The notes below the pieces were generated by a model that saw only the letters and a program-made list of their open reading frames with translations, ran no database searches and was not told where the DNA came from. DNA of 64,000 nt from NCBI GenBank assembly GCA_022036555.1, contig CM039139.1, positions 6,662,924 to 6,726,923 on the forward strand. The letters are read 5' to 3'. This stretch comes from Microstegium vimineum (lineage: Eukaryota; Streptophyta; Magnoliopsida; Poales; Poaceae). Each line of letters starts with the position of its first letter. The stretch's first letter is position 1. A program made the translations under genes and the position numbers. Shown in pieces: positions 52,708-64,000 of this stretch.

Positions 52708-55700
52708 ATGGCCAGCTACAGCTTGCGCAACCCTGACGCCTGGCTTCCATCGTCGGCGACCGTGGGGCGTTTGGGAGATTTGGTGGAGAGCGGCCTTCTC
52801 CAGCCTATCACCTCCGCGGACCGCCCGGAGTGGATAGTGCCGCCGAGGGAGGATCGTGAGCCCAACCCACTGGAAGGTTACGTGGTCAGCTTCGAAGCTT
52901 TCCACCGGGCGGGGCTAGGATCCCCCCCAACCGTCTTCTACGCGGGATCCTCCACCACTACGGCGTGGAGCTCCAACACCTCTCCCCCAACGGCGTATGC
53001 CATGCGGCGGTCTTCACCGTCATGTGCGAAGGATACCTGGGGATGGAGCCGCATGGGGAGCTGTGGCTCCACCTGTTCGAGGCAGGCCTGTTCCACGCTT
53101 CGGCCGGGGGCGGTAGCCGCAGGATGGTCAGGGTTGGGTGCTGCAGCATCTCCCTCAAGAGGGCGGAGTACTGGATCCCGGCCAAGCTCACGTCGAGTCA
53201 CTCAGGATGGCACTCTGGATGGTTCTATCTGAGAAACGACGACGGCCTATTCCTCGCCTACACCGAGAGGACAATCGACTCGAGGCCCGACCATTGGAGG
53301 TACGACGTCGAGCAGAAGAAGCAGAAGCGTCTCGACCACCTGTTTGAGGCAATTGCCCGTCTGAAGAAAGAGAGGCTTACGGCGGCCATCGTGGCGTCGA
53401 CGTTTCATCAGCGGTGAGTCGTACCGCTGATGGTCCGCCCACTACGCCTCGACAAGAGGTGCCCGGGGGCGGACCTCACGGGCTGCCGCCTCATGGGGGA
53501 CGAACTGCCCCTCGAGAGGGTGGTCCACCGAGTGCGCGCCTCCTTTGCCGGCGCGTTCGAGGTGGAGAACGTCGCCAGCGTCCCCATGGTGCCGAACCAG
53601 GGCCACGTCCAGCTGGTACGACATCTCTTCTCTGTCAATGCCCCCTTGTTTGTCTTGTTCGTCCCCTTTTGCCCGTTTTATGACCACGCCTCGCGTTCCT
53701 CAGGGGAACGTCGTTTACCGGAAGTCGCTGCCGCCGGTGAAGGACGAGCGGAACGACTCCCAGGTGAGACGCTTTCAGGTCGAGCAGGACAAAAAGAACA
53801 AGGATAAGGCCAAGAAGGACAAGGGCAGAAGGGCCCGAGAGAAAGAGGAACGTGAGCAACGCCGGTCGCGGCAAAGGCAGGCCAACCTCCCCGAGGAGTC
53901 CCCCTCAGAGGAGGATGGGGATGAGGAGACAAGTAGTGGCGAGGTTGTTGGCGGCATGGCATAGTGGTGTAGGATTGTGGCCATTACTTTGGTCCTGACG
54001 GATATTGTTCTTTGTGCAGGAAGAGGAGCCGAAGCAGGAGGAGCAGGTCGAGCCGCGCAAAGAGCTCGAGGAAGACAGAGCGACGCCCGGGCGCCAAGGG
54101 TTTATGTCGAGGTCGGCCCCGACCGCCCGGATCGAGCCGGGGAGCAAGCGCCCTGCGGCCTCTCAGGGCGAGGGGGTGCGGCGACCACGCAGTCGCTCGT
54201 CGCAGTCCCCATCGAGGGGTGGGTCGAGCACGCCGCTGGTGCCTGCTCAGTCAAGCGCACGGGCCTCGAGCCCGTCGACCCAGGAGGAGACCAGGACGGC
54301 GGCGACGAAGACGTCGTCGACCCCTGCCAAGGTCACGATGCCGGGAGCAGCCTCAGCCCCCGGTGGAGGAAAAAGCGGTTCCCGGGGTGCCGGCCTGAAG
54401 CCCCCGAGCGGTTCGAGGTCCGCTGGTCGAACCCCCTGATCCCGATGGGGTAAGTTCTTTTCCTTCTGGTCCTGAACTCCCTTCTGCTTTGGTTGCAACT
54501 CGCGCTAATCGTAACACATGCGTTCCTTTTTCAGGGTGAAGCGCTCGTTGGAGGCCGCGTCCCCCACCCCGGCCAAGAGGCTGAAGGTGGAAGCTATGGC
54601 TAAGATGGCGGCCGGAGCCAGCCCCGCTGCGCCGTCCCCCTCGACCCTTGCCCCAGAGGTGGCGTGGGCGGGCAAGGCGCGGGAGGCGATGCAGCGCGGG
54701 CATGCGCAGTCGGCCGCCGAGCGGGCTCGAGCGGAGGAAGAGGCAGGTCGACCCGCCTCGTCGTCAGGGTCTGCCGGTGTGGCGGTCGAGGCCGTGCTCA
54801 CCGCCCCGTTGGAGGGGGGTGCGCCAGCAGCCTCGGAAAGCGTGGAGCCGGTGTCGACATCGGCCATGGTGGAGAGGGTTGAGCCCCAAGCCGCCGTAGA
54901 GATGAAGGTGGTCGACTTGACCTCCGCTGGCGATGAAGATACGCTGGAGCGCCCGGTGCCGATGCGGTGGCCCGAGAACCTTGCGTCGTGGGAGGCGCGT
55001 CAGCGGCGTGAGCGCGAGGAGAAGGCGTGGCAAGAGGAGGGAGCGATTGTCGCTGCGCCGGAGGTGCCGCCGTCGGTGGAGACCCTCGTCGAGGGGGCCT
55101 CAGCGTCGCCCGCAGCGGGGACGGCGACGAAGACAGAGCTGGCAGAGATAGTGGTGGTGATGACCCCTCGACAGGAGCCGGAGGGGACCGTTGTGGTGCT
55201 GCGGGGGTGCGGCGCGCCGGACGTGGCTATGTCCGAGGCGTCAGCTCGGCCTATCCTCGAGGTCGGGCAGCCGTCTACTCGAGGTGCTCCGCCCCCTGGC
55301 TCGGTCGAGGTGGAAGGAGGGGATGAGCTGCCAGACTGTGGCGAGCCCATCATATTAGACGCTAACATGTGTTTCCTCTATCGCCCAGGGTCGTTCCCGC
55401 GGTGGGGGCCTCCTCCTCCTCGAAGTGATGACCCGGAGGGGTCGATGGCGGCCCTACAAGACCACTTCGAGGCCAGGATCGCCTAGCTCGAGGGGGCGAC
55501 CCACTTCCCCAACCTCGCAGAACGGGTGATGGCCCATGGGGGTACCCTCGAAATGGGTCAGTCCATCATGGACAAGGTGAGGGGGAGGGTCGATTGCTCG
55601 AGCGATTTCTAGGGGCAGGAGGTGTTCCAGTTGCCCGACCCCAAAGACCCAGGGTGCACCTTCTTCAAGCTCGATGATCAAGCCGAGCTCGGAGAGTGGG

Positions 55701-57051
55701 AGCACCTGGAGGAGTTTCGGGCGTGGCTCGACCACGTGACGCGCGTGGCGGTGGGAGTTGCGTCTGAGGATATATATAAGGGGATGATGGTAAGCTTCGT
55801 TCTTTCTTTCTGTTTCACCTCGGGTGTTTTGTTGTTCTTTGTTGTGACCTTCCTTTTTGCCCTTGGTAGACGCTGAGGGCGAGGTCGCACGACAAGTCCC
55901 AGTTCATCCTCCGCTCACCGGAGCAGTGGAGTCAGCTCCCCATCCTCCGCGCCTCGCTGGAGAAGGCGGAGGCCGAGGCCACCCAGGCGAAGGTCGAGGC
56001 GGCCACCGCGCAGGAGGGGGCCAAGGCCGCTCAGGAGGAGGCCTCCCGGGCACAATCGAGGGCCGAGGCCATCCTCAAGGAGGATGCCGAGGTCGGGCAG
56101 CAGCGGGCCGCCGCCCAGGGGGGCCGATGTAAGGCTGAGGAGGAGGCCACCTCACTGAGGGGGGAACTGGCTCGAACGGCGGAGCAGGTCCGACAGCTCG
56201 AGGCCAACCTGGAGCAGGCGGGCACCGACCGCGCCTCCCTCGAAGAGCGGGTCCGGCAGCTCGAGTCGGATATCGACGTCGTCTCCCGCGACCGTGACGC
56301 GCTGAACGTCGCGGAGCAGAAGGCTCGAGCCCAGATCGTCATTCTAGAGGAGGCGGCGGCTGCCCAGAAGAGGGCCCTCGATGGTACTGGCAAGATCATC
56401 GAGGACCTCCGGGCTAAGAACAGTGACCAAGCTGCAGCCCTCGTCGACGTCCGCCGTCAACTGTAGAAGGCTGAGCAGGCCTACATCACCCTGGAAGCAT
56501 GCGCCAAAGGTGAGTTTTTAGAAGTGTTATTGAGCTCGCTTGCTCTCGACCCTTCCCCTGATTTTTGGTTTTGATGGAGTCTTCTATTTGTTCTGGCACA
56601 ACTCGAAGGGGACAAGGCCCGAGCCCACGAGGATCTGACCAGTCTTCAGAACCTCCTCGGGGCGGAGACGAGCCTGAACGAGAGGCTTGGGGACGCCATC
56701 TCCTCCTTATGCGACGGCATGGGTGTCGAGCCGGAGCTATCGGTTGCGGGAGACGTGCGTGGAGATTCCCTCTTGCGCCGGCTCTTCGCCGCAACCCGTG
56801 GAGTGACGGAGCAGGTCCGTGCTGCCCTTCACATAGGCGTAAAGCGGGCGCTCGCGGTCGTCCGCTCGGGGCACTCCTACGACCTCGACGTCGTTGCCAG
56901 CGGCTTCGTCGTCGACTCGGAGTTGACCGATGAAGCGAACATGGCGAGATGCCATGAGCTGATCGACGCCGCAGAGGTGCCCGACGGTGAGTTGGCGAAG
57001 CTGTTCGAGGCCGAGGTGCTTGCCCCGCCGGACGGCGATGGCGATGAGTAG
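52708..57051 (+). pseudogene. Antisense multi-exon gene of Tat copy 2 (uninterrupted structure)
   Basis: The start is ATG 52708 (MASYSLRNPDAWLPS). Exons by comparison with copy 1 are 52708-53615, 53704-53943, 54020-54449, 54535-55789, 55870-56509 and 56609-57051. Intron 1 is 88 bp in both copies. The protein runs from the PF04195-type domain (PEWIVPPRED, YVVSFEAFHRAGLG, LWLHLFEAGLFHASAG, WFYLRNDDGLF) through a Lys/Glu-rich basic segment (EQDKKNKDKAKKDKGRRARE), a low-complexity region with a conserved MRWPENLASWEARQRRERE block, FFKLDDQAELGEWEHLEEFR, and a coiled coil, to the end domain FCD/LCDGMGV..DGDGDE. Defects are a one-base deletion in a C run near 52930, TGA at 53415, a one-base deletion near 54437, TAG near 55484, 55610 and 56463, and loss of the TATA region. 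Function unknown. Confidence 0.75.
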
Positions 57052-57611
57052 TCGAGGCCTGTGAGCCAAATCTGGACAAGAAGGTCCATGTAATAGATTA
57101 GTTTTTGTGACAATATGATGTCGAGCCCCTGAGGGCTTCCTAACTTTAATGCATTTTATTCGGGGTGCATCTGAGTGTTTTTATCTCTCGAGCCATCTCT
57201 ATTTTTCTTTGCCTGAGTTGTTGCTTTTAGACTAAGTGTTCGACGCACGCTCGTATCCCTCGAGGGGGGGGGGAGCGAGTAGGGGTACCGTAGCCCTGAG
57301 GCGTGGGAGAGTCCCCGGCTCGACGGCCCTCGACCCTTAGGGAGTTCGAGACGTTTTTACTTAGCTAAGAAGCGTACTCGGGGCAAAGGTGGAAAGAGAA
57401 GTGCTGAGTTTTGAAAAAACGTTCGAGTTTTTAGAGGACTTAGGAGGGGGGTCCCCCCCTGTCAGCCCCCGAGGGAGGCTTGACTTTGCAGGAGCAGAGT
57501 CGAGGCTACCTCAGAGTTATGAACGAATGTGAAATGTATTTTGAGAACATTTTATTCATTCATAATGCGATAAGTCTACATAATGCGGAAAATGTACGAG
57601 GCCTCGAGGCC
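57052..57611. other. Convergent 3' region between the antisense gene and pol, copy 2
   Basis: Collinear with 23547-24101 of copy 1 and with the same AT-rich putative polyadenylation segments. No coding sequence. Confidence 0.45.
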
Positions 57612-58598
57612 TTAGGGGTAGAAGCGACGTAGCTGTTCGATGTTCCATGCGTTGGTGAGGATCTCGCCCTTGCTGTTCTTCAGCTTGTAAGTCCCTGGCT
57701 TTAGCACCTCTACCATGATGAAGGGTCTTTCCCAAGGTGGCGTCAGCTTGTGACGCCCCTTGTTTCTTTGTCAGCGGCGCAGTACGAGGTCGCCGACGTC
57801 GAGGTCCCTTTTGCGTATGTGCTTGTCGTGGTAGTGCCGTAGCGTCTGCTGGTACCTTGCTGACTCGAAGAGGGCCGTGTCCCGGGCTTCCTCGAGCTAG
57901 TCGAGGGAGTCCTCTCAGGCTGCTGCATTGGCTTGCTCGTTGTAGGCCTTTAATCGAGGGGACCCGTACTCGAGGTCAGTGGGGAGGACGGCCTCGGACC
58001 CGTAGACCAAGAAGAACGGGGAGAACCTTGTAGCTCGACTTGGCGTCGTTCTGAGACTCCATAGGACAGAGGGCAGCTCATCGACCCATCTCTTGCCGTG
58101 TTTGTTTAGCCAGACGAAGATCCTTGGCTTGAGGCTCTGCAAAACCATACCATTCGCGCGCTCGACCTGGCCGTTAGTTCAAGGGTGGGCGACTGTAGAC
58201 CAGTTCAACTTGATGTTGTGGTGGTCACAGAAGTCCAAGAACTTTTGGCCGGTGAACTGCGTGCCGTTGTCGGTGATGATGGCATTGGGGACCCCGAAGC
58301 GGTGGACGATGTCGGTGAAGAACAACACAGCTTGTCGAGATTGAATGTTGGCGATGGGTTGAGGCTCGATCCATTTCGAGAACTTGTCTATGGCCACGAG
58401 GAGGTGGGTGTGGCCACCTTTTGTTTTCTTCAGAGGGCCGACCATGTCAAGCCCCCATACTGCGAATGGCCAAGTTATGGGTATCATCTGAAGAGCTTGG
58501 GCGGGTAGGTGGGTCTGCCTGACGTAGAATTGGCGTCCTTTGCAAGATCGAACAAGTTTGGTAGCATTGGCGACGGCTGTCGGCCAGTAGAAGCCTTG
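57612..58598 (-). pseudogene. Integrase of Tat copy 2
   Basis: The catalytic contexts VAIDKFSKWIE, ITDNGTQFTG and GQVERANG are preserved. TGA stops fall at about 58600 (adjacent to the TAA codon of copy 1), near 58180 just before TNGQVERANG, and at 57915. A TAG at 57897-57899 is shared with copy 1. The zinc-domain Cys reads SCKGRQ instead of SCKGCQ, so one ligand is lost. It ends at TAA 57612. Confidence 0.87.
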
Positions 58599-59572
58599 TC
58601 AAAAGGCGTTTCCTACTAGCGTTCTTGGCGCCGCGTGGTGGCCGCAAGCCCCCAAGTGTAGGTCCTTCAGTAGTGCCCTCCCCTCCTCGAGGGTGAGGCA
58701 ACGTTGAAGTACACCGGTAGGGCTACGTCGATACAGCTCGCGGCCATCCCCATACAAGATGTAGGTTTTGGCGCGTCGGGCTTCGGTGTGGTCCTCTGGG
58801 AGCTCGCCCCGTATCAGATACTCGAGGTAGGGTGTGCGCCAGTCCGTCGAGGGGGTTTGTGTCGCGGTCGTTCCGTCGATCTTCATGACTTCTTCCCTGT
58901 TCGAGGGGGGATCAGTCGGGGGGGGGGGTGGATCGACCCCTTGCTCGAGGGTAGGAGCCCCCGAGCCTAGGTCGACAGACGGCTTGTGAAGGTCCCTCGA
59001 GAAGACGTTGGGAGGAACCGTGCCTCGGGTGGACGCGATTTTGGCTAGCTCGTCAGCAGCTTCGTTGTACCGGCGGGCGACGTGGTTGAGCTCGAGGCCA
59101 TAGAATTTGTCCTCCAGCTTACGGACCTCCTTGCAGTAGGCTTCCATCTTGGGGTCGTGGCAGCTCGAGTCTTTCATCACTTGGTCAATTACCAACTGCG
59201 AGTCCCCTCGAACGTTGAGGCATTGAGCCCCAAGCTCGATGGCGATGCGCAGACCGTTGACGAGGGCCTCGTACTCGGCTACGTTGTTGGAGGCGGGGAA
59301 GTGGAGGCGGATGACGTAGCGCATGTGGACCCCTGAGGGTGATATGAACAGCAATCCGGCACCTGCCCCCGTCTTCATCAACGATCCATCGAAGTACATG
59401 GTCCAGAGCTCGGTCTGAACTTGCGCCGGGGGTAGTTGGGTGTCGGTCTATTCTGCAATGAAATCTGCCAATACCTGCGACTTGATGGCCTTCCGAGGAG
59501 CGTAGGAGAGAGTTTCCCCCATGAGCTCGACCGACCATTTGACGATTCTCCCAGACGCCTCCCGGTTCTGGA
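58599..59572 (-). pseudogene. Archaeal-type RNase H domain of Tat copy 2
   Basis: This copy keeps the first catalytic Asp (MYFDGSLMKTGAGAG), with ASNNVAEYEALVNGLRIA, VRGDSQLVIDQVMK and RRYNEAADELAKIAS. A stop (TAG, Trp in copy 1) precedes it near 59450 in the spacer after RT. The domain itself is open, in contrast to copy 1 where the Asp is mutated. Confidence 0.85.
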
Positions 59573-60838
59573 TTATCTCCCGAGGGGGAAAGACGAGACC
59601 ACAATAACCGGGTGGTCCAGGAAATAGTGCTTGAGCTTCCGCCGAGTGAGGACGATGGCGTACAACAACTTATGAATGTGGGGGTATCTCACTTTGGTTT
59701 CTGAGAGCACCTCGCTTATGAAGTAGACGGGCTTCTGAACCAGCAGGGCATGTCCCTCTTCTGCCCTCTCGACTACTATGGCAGCGCTGACTACCTGGGT
59801 AGTTGCTGCAACATAGAGCAAGAGGGGGCTCGGCTGGGCTTGGGGGCACCAAGATAGGTGGCGATGTGAGTAAGGCTTTGAGTTTGGAGAGCGACTCCTC
59901 GGCCTCGACGGTCCATCTAAAGTGTTCTGTTTTTTAAGGAGGCGATAAAGGGGAAGTGCTTTCTTCCCGAGCCGTGAGATGAACCGGCTGAGGGCAGCGA
60001 GGCACCCTGTGACCCTTTGTACGCCCTTAAGATCGTTGATCGGGCCCATCCTAGTGATTGTGGTTACCTTCTCAGGGTTGGCCTCGATCCCGCGTTGGGA
60101 AACTATGTACCCTATGAGCATGCCTTGAGGGACCCCGAAGACACACTTCTCTGGGTTTAGCTTTATGTGATTTGCCCTGAGGCACCCAAACGCGATCTCA
60201 AGGTCCCCGACTAGGTTCTCGACTTTCTTGGATTTGACCATGATGTCATCGACGTAGGCCTCGACGGTTGACCCTATATGTTTTCCAAAGACATGGAGCA
60301 TGCATCGTTGATATGTGGCCCTGGCGTTTCGCAAACCGAAGAGCATAGTGAGGTAGCAAAACATGCCAAAGGGGGTGATGAAGGAGGTCGCGAGCTGATC
60401 GGACTCCTTCATCTTTATTTGGTGATAGCTAGAATACGCATCAAGAAAGCAGAGAGTTTCACATCCTGCAGTGGAATCTACTATTTGATCAATACGTGGT
60501 AATGGAAAAGGAACCTTAGGACATGCTTTATTTAAACTAGTGTAGTCTACACACATTCTATCCTTTCCAATCTTTTTATTGACAAGTACATGATTTGCTA
60601 ACCACTCGGGATGATGTACCTCCTTGATGAATCCGGCCTTCAAAAGCTTATCGACCTCCTCCCCGATGATTCTGCGCTTCTCCTCGTCGACGCGGCGCAG
60701 CCGTTGCTTCACCGGTTTGGATCCGGCCCGGATGTCCAAGGAGTGCTTGGTGACATCCCTTGGAATGCCCGGCATATCCGAGGGATTCCACGCAAACACG
60801 TCAACATTCACGCGGAGAAAGTCGACGAGCACGGCTTC
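59573..60838 (-). pseudogene. Reverse transcriptase and degenerate first RNase H of Tat copy 2
   Basis: It follows the shared TAG at 60839-60841. All RT blocks are present including MCVDYTSLNKA, FLDAYSSYHQIKM and AYVDDIMVKSKK. Substitutions in conserved blocks (MLFGLRNARATYQRC) and a frameshift of a few codons around 59920-59860 (KKQNTLDGPSRPRSRSPNSK) indicate decay. A one-base deletion near 59578 ends the frame at SFPLGR. Confidence 0.88.
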
Positions 60839-62518
60839 CTATTTGGGCTCGAGGGTGGCGCTGATCGTCAGTGCCTTCCCATCCGCGTGGCTGAGGTCGA
60901 GCAGGATGGTCTTGGTGTCCTCCGTAGGCTTGAAGTTGCCGACGTGCCGCTTGGGGTCGGGGATCTCCATGGAGAAGTCGTCGAGGGCCGCGAGGATGGC
61001 TGACTCCTCGACCGCCTCGGCGTTTTCCACGCACTCGACGTCGCAGTCGTAAGCGTGCTCGTAGGAGGTGTCGACGGTGATGACTCCCTTGGGCCCTGAC
61101 ATCTTTAGCTTGAGGTAGGTGTAGTTCGGGATCGCCATGAACTTGGCGTATCCAGGTCGACCGATGATGGCGTGGTAGTTACCGTGGAATGCGACCACCT
61201 CGAAGGTCAGATCTTCCTTCCAGAAGTTTGAGGGGGTACCAAAGCAGACGGGTAGCTTGACGTGGCCGATCGGGAGTGCCTTCTTTCCTGGGACGATCCC
61301 GTGGAACCCCCCCGCGCTGGGTAGGAGCATGGTCCTCGGGATCCCCAGGAGGTCGAGGGTCTCGGCGTAGATGATGTTGAGGCTACTTCCCCCATCCATG
61401 AGTACCTTGGTGAGGCGGGTGTTGAGTATGATCGGGTTGACGACGAGTGGGTAGACCCCTGCATTGGGGACGTGCTCGGGGTGGTCGTTCTGGTCGAAGG
61501 TGATCGGCGTGTGGGACCAGTCGAGGTATCGAGGAGCCTGGGCTCGAACGGAAAAGACTTCTCGACGCTCCCTCTTGCGCTGACGTGCACTGAGTCGAGT
61601 CGAGGGTCCCCCGCAGATCATGTAGGAGTCGTGAATCTCGGGGAAGCCCCCTTTTTTGCCATCGCCCTTGACGTGAAGGTCGCAGGGTGGGTCTTCCTTG
61701 TTATCTTCTTTCTTGAGGCCAAGAGAGTCGAAGTACTTCTTGAGCATGCGACAGTCCTCGAGGCTGTGGTTGGCCGGTCCCTTGTGATAGGGGTAGGGCT
61801 TTTTCAGTATCTTGCCGAAGACGCCCCCCTCGAGAGGGGGACCTCGAGGCTTCTTCTTGTCTGTCGCAGCGACAAGATCGTCGGGCTCGACATCGCGTCG
61901 ACCCAGCTGGTTCTTCTTCTTGTTGTTGTTGGTCCTCTTGGGCCCATTATTCGAGCCCCCGGGCTCGTCCGCCTTGGCCTTCCCATTGTCGGGGGACCCG
62001 CAGAAGAACATGCCAACGACTTCTTCACCAGCTGCGTAGTTGGCGATGATGTCCATGAGTTCGTTGGCGGTCTTGGGAGTGTTGCGCCCTAGTTCCCGCA
62101 CCAACTCCTTGCACGTCGTCCCGACGACAAATGCCATGATGATGTCGTGGTCGGAGATGTGGGGTAGCTCGGTACGTTGCTTGGAGAATCGCCGCGTGAA
62201 CTCGCGGAGGGTCTCGCACGGCTTTTGCTTGCAGCTGCGGAGATCCCAGGAGTTTCCTGGCCGCACGTAGGTGCTCTTGAAGTTTCCCTCGAAGATCCTG
62301 ACCAGGTCGGGCCAGCCATAGATCAAGTCCGGGGGGAGTTCCTCGAGCCATCTTCGAGCGGTGTCGGAGAGGAAGAGCGGGAGTTGTCGAATGATGACGT
62401 GGTCGTTGTCGGCTCCTCCTAGCTGACATGCCAGCCTAAAATCAGCAAGCCAGAGCTCCGGCTTGGTTTCGCCGTTGTACTTGACCAAGCTGGTGGGTGG
62501 ACGAAAACGAACAGGCAA
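60839..62518 (-). pseudogene. gag core and protease of Tat copy 2 (560-codon open frame)
   Basis: It is continuous from the gag core (FRPPTSLVKYNGETKPELWL, then WPDLVRIFEGNFKSTYVRPG) through NTPKTANELMDIIANYAAGE, the Asn/Lys-rich linker and YPYHKGPANHSLEDCRMLKK to protease (VLMDGGSSLNIIYAETLDLL, IIGRPGYAKFMAIPNYTYLK). It ends LTISATLEPK at TAG 60839-60841. Gag and protease therefore share one frame in this family. The same TAG closes copy 1 at 27339. Confidence 0.88.
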
Positions 62519-63990
62519 GGCGGTTTGCCGGATCGCCTTGCTGAAGACTCATGGCCCTGGTGGTTCCGGGGATCGACGTCGATCCTCGTCACTGTCGTAG
62601 CGTCCACCTCGATGGGCACTATAACCTCGAGCCTCAGCGTCACCGTGTCGGCGTCGTTTGTTGTCGTTGATGTCATGTCGCGCGTCTCGCGGTTGTCGAT
62701 TGTCGAGGATGCGGTCTCGAACTGGTTGCCACTCCGCTCCGCCTTGGGGTGCCTTGTCTTGGTGGACAGATACCTCTTGATCTTGTCGAGGGGGCACGTC
62801 CCGCTGCTCGGAAGCAGCTCCTCTGCGCCTCGAGGCCGAGCTCTCCGCCTGCTGTACGACCGCGATTTAGAGGAGCCCCTGGATTTCATCTCTAATGCGT
62901 TGCGCATGGGGCGTCGATGGTGCTGGCATGTCACGGAGCAGCATCGCGGCTGCCACGACATTCTGGCTAGCACAGTTGTAGACGTGGCGCTCGTTCGCCC
63001 CTTCGTTGACGATCTGTCGATGGACATCCCGAGCCCGCTCGCGGGCTCCTCCACCCTGTGGCCGCCCGTGATCTCGCTCGAGGGCTGCTTGAGCTGATGA
63101 AGTCGTAGGCGCTCCTCTTCGAGTTTGGCGAGGAGCTCCCGGACTTGCGCGGTCTGGGCATTCTGAGGTGGATCGGCTTCGTCTGGAACTGGGGGGGGGG
63201 GCGACGTCTCGCGGCGGGGTAGCATTGCGCCCCTCTCCTCCATTCGTAGCTGCGGCGTCGGTGATGTCATCCTGGGAGTCAACCAGCTCGATGAGGTGGA
63301 AGCACTCCCGCGTGGGACCGTAATCCTCATCGGGGTAGCCGTGGTAGAAGTTGGGGAAAGATCCCCTGCACTCCTCCTCCAGCCGTCGCCGTAACGTGCC
63401 CCAGGTGTGATACCGTAGGGCCGGGGCTCGTCGTGGCTCCGGGCGCTCGTCCGGTGGAGGGGTGGTGACGAGGTTGATCGTCGCACGTAGCAGGTTCCCT
63501 GGGGACCCGTAACGTGCCTGCATCTACGGGCCTACAAAAGCAGAAAAGAGCATGACGCTGTTGTAGAGCCCGTGTGGAAGCAGGTTGCGCGACGGCGTGG
63601 CCGAGTATGTCGGAGAGGCCACGGGGATACTCCGAGATGACGGTATGGCAAAGCCAAGGTCAGACCCGACGAGGTACCCGCCCCCGACCCGCAAGCATGG
63701 GTCAAACAGGCTCCCGAAGGGAGGAACTGTGTCGCCAGCTAAGGCCGGGGAGATGGTTTCCGGCGTCTCGGGATCCGCACGGTGAAGAGTGTGGCGGCGT
63801 CGTTCACGCCTCCTCCTGGTGACAGGCGAGAGGCGTGAGTGGTGGGACCGTCGTCCGATCCTCCTTGGCCCCGGCGTACTGAAGCTGCTGCTATCCATGC
63901 CACCACCGGAGAGTAGAACCATGTCGTGGCCATGGCCTAAGGACATGAACTTTAGACTCCCGAACCAGATGGTGGTGGCAAACGGAAGTG
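62519..63990 (-). pseudogene. gag N-terminal region of Tat copy 2
   Basis: Segments collinear with copy 1 read MSLGHGHDMVLLSGGGMDSS, LFDPCLRVGGGYLVGSDLGF, MQARYGSPGNLLRATINLVT and VRELLAKLEEERLRLHQLK, then the basic region. Stops and frame changes occur near 63524, 63080, 62867 and 62550. The start codon lies about 40 bp beyond the window. Confidence 0.75.
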
Positions 63991-64000
63991 ATGGGACGGT

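Larger units (their letters stand above)
50248..64000 (-). mobile_element. Ty3/Gypsy Tat-lineage LTR retrotransposon, copy 2 (incomplete at window edge)
   Basis: This is the same family and orientation as 13309-31958. The 3' LTR (50248-51557), polypurine tract, antisense gene, integrase, aRNH, RT, protease and gag are all present. The window ends about 40 bp short of the expected gag start and about 70 bp short of the 5' LTR. It has no nested insertion, so it shows the uninterrupted antisense gene. Stops and frameshifts inactivate it. Confidence 0.92.

Noticed and set aside
13309..64000. CRISPR array suggested by regularly repeated units
   Set aside because: The repeats are LTR minisatellites and diverged internal repeats in a plant retrotransposon. 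There are no unique spacers and no cas genes.
50248..64000. Tat copies 1 and 2 as a recent tandem or segmental duplication of one locus
   Set aside because: They have different flanks, private indels, different LTR lengths and many private mutations. Two separate insertions explain them better.
1..64000. tRNA, rRNA or miRNA genes
   Set aside because: None could be identified with confidence by eye. Only short tRNA-complementary primer-binding sites of retroelements were seen.

Overview
The window is a stretch of a grass (Poaceae) nuclear genome, probably a panicoid, although the sequence alone does not fix the species. The evidence is its Ty3/Gypsy Tat-lineage retrotransposons with an archaeal-type RNase H and an antisense gene, many Stowaway, PIF/Harbinger and other MITEs, L1-type LINEs, GC-rich host coding sequence on an AT-rich background, and a 100-base assembly gap (42000-42099). 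Only two host protein genes can be supported, both on the minus strand: a wound-induced WI12-family gene (4291-4905) and a DUF2985/PLAC8 membrane-protein gene (32015-33743). Each has a defect or ambiguity at its 5' end. Almost everything else is mobile-element sequence or unassigned spacer.

Layout. 1-2413: 3' half of a decayed L1-type LINE. 2414-5100: two MITEs, then the WI12 gene with its TATA box. 5100-13308: spacer with degenerate tandem repeats, three related Stowaway-like elements (two here, one at 49.7 kb), a 0.7-kb foldback element, a PIF/Harbinger MITE with TTA target duplication, and two LINE 3' remnants. 13309-31958: a full-length 18.65-kb Tat-type Gypsy element (copy 1) with gag-pol on the minus strand and LTRs of about 1.39 kb. 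31959-33743: the DUF2985/PLAC8 gene, whose stop codon lies 56 bp from the 5' LTR. 33744-41830: spacer with several MITEs, a CGGTT-rich inverted-repeat element and a 796-bp retroposed insertion with a 19-bp target duplication. 41830-46560: a second L1-type LINE (minus strand) carrying a 484-bp solo LTR with a perfect 5-bp target duplication. 46560-50247: spacer. 50248-64000: a second copy (copy 2) of the same Tat element, cut off by the window edge in its gag leader.

The most distinctive content is the paired Tat elements. Besides gag, protease, RT, a degenerate RNase H, an archaeal-type RNase H and integrase on the minus strand, each copy carries a long antisense gene on the plus strand between integrase and the 3' LTR. 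Comparing the copies gives a model of about 1,300 codons in six or seven exons with conserved intron positions: an N-terminal 'putative gypsy type transposon' domain, a Lys/Glu-rich basic segment, a low-complexity Ala/Glu/Pro segment, a long coiled coil and a conserved C-terminal domain. It converges tail to tail with pol. Both copies are decayed, but they share two in-frame TAG codons in pol, which suggests descent from a source already carrying those stops. Copy 1 is further broken by a nested, 3'-truncated Gypsy element (17035-20076).
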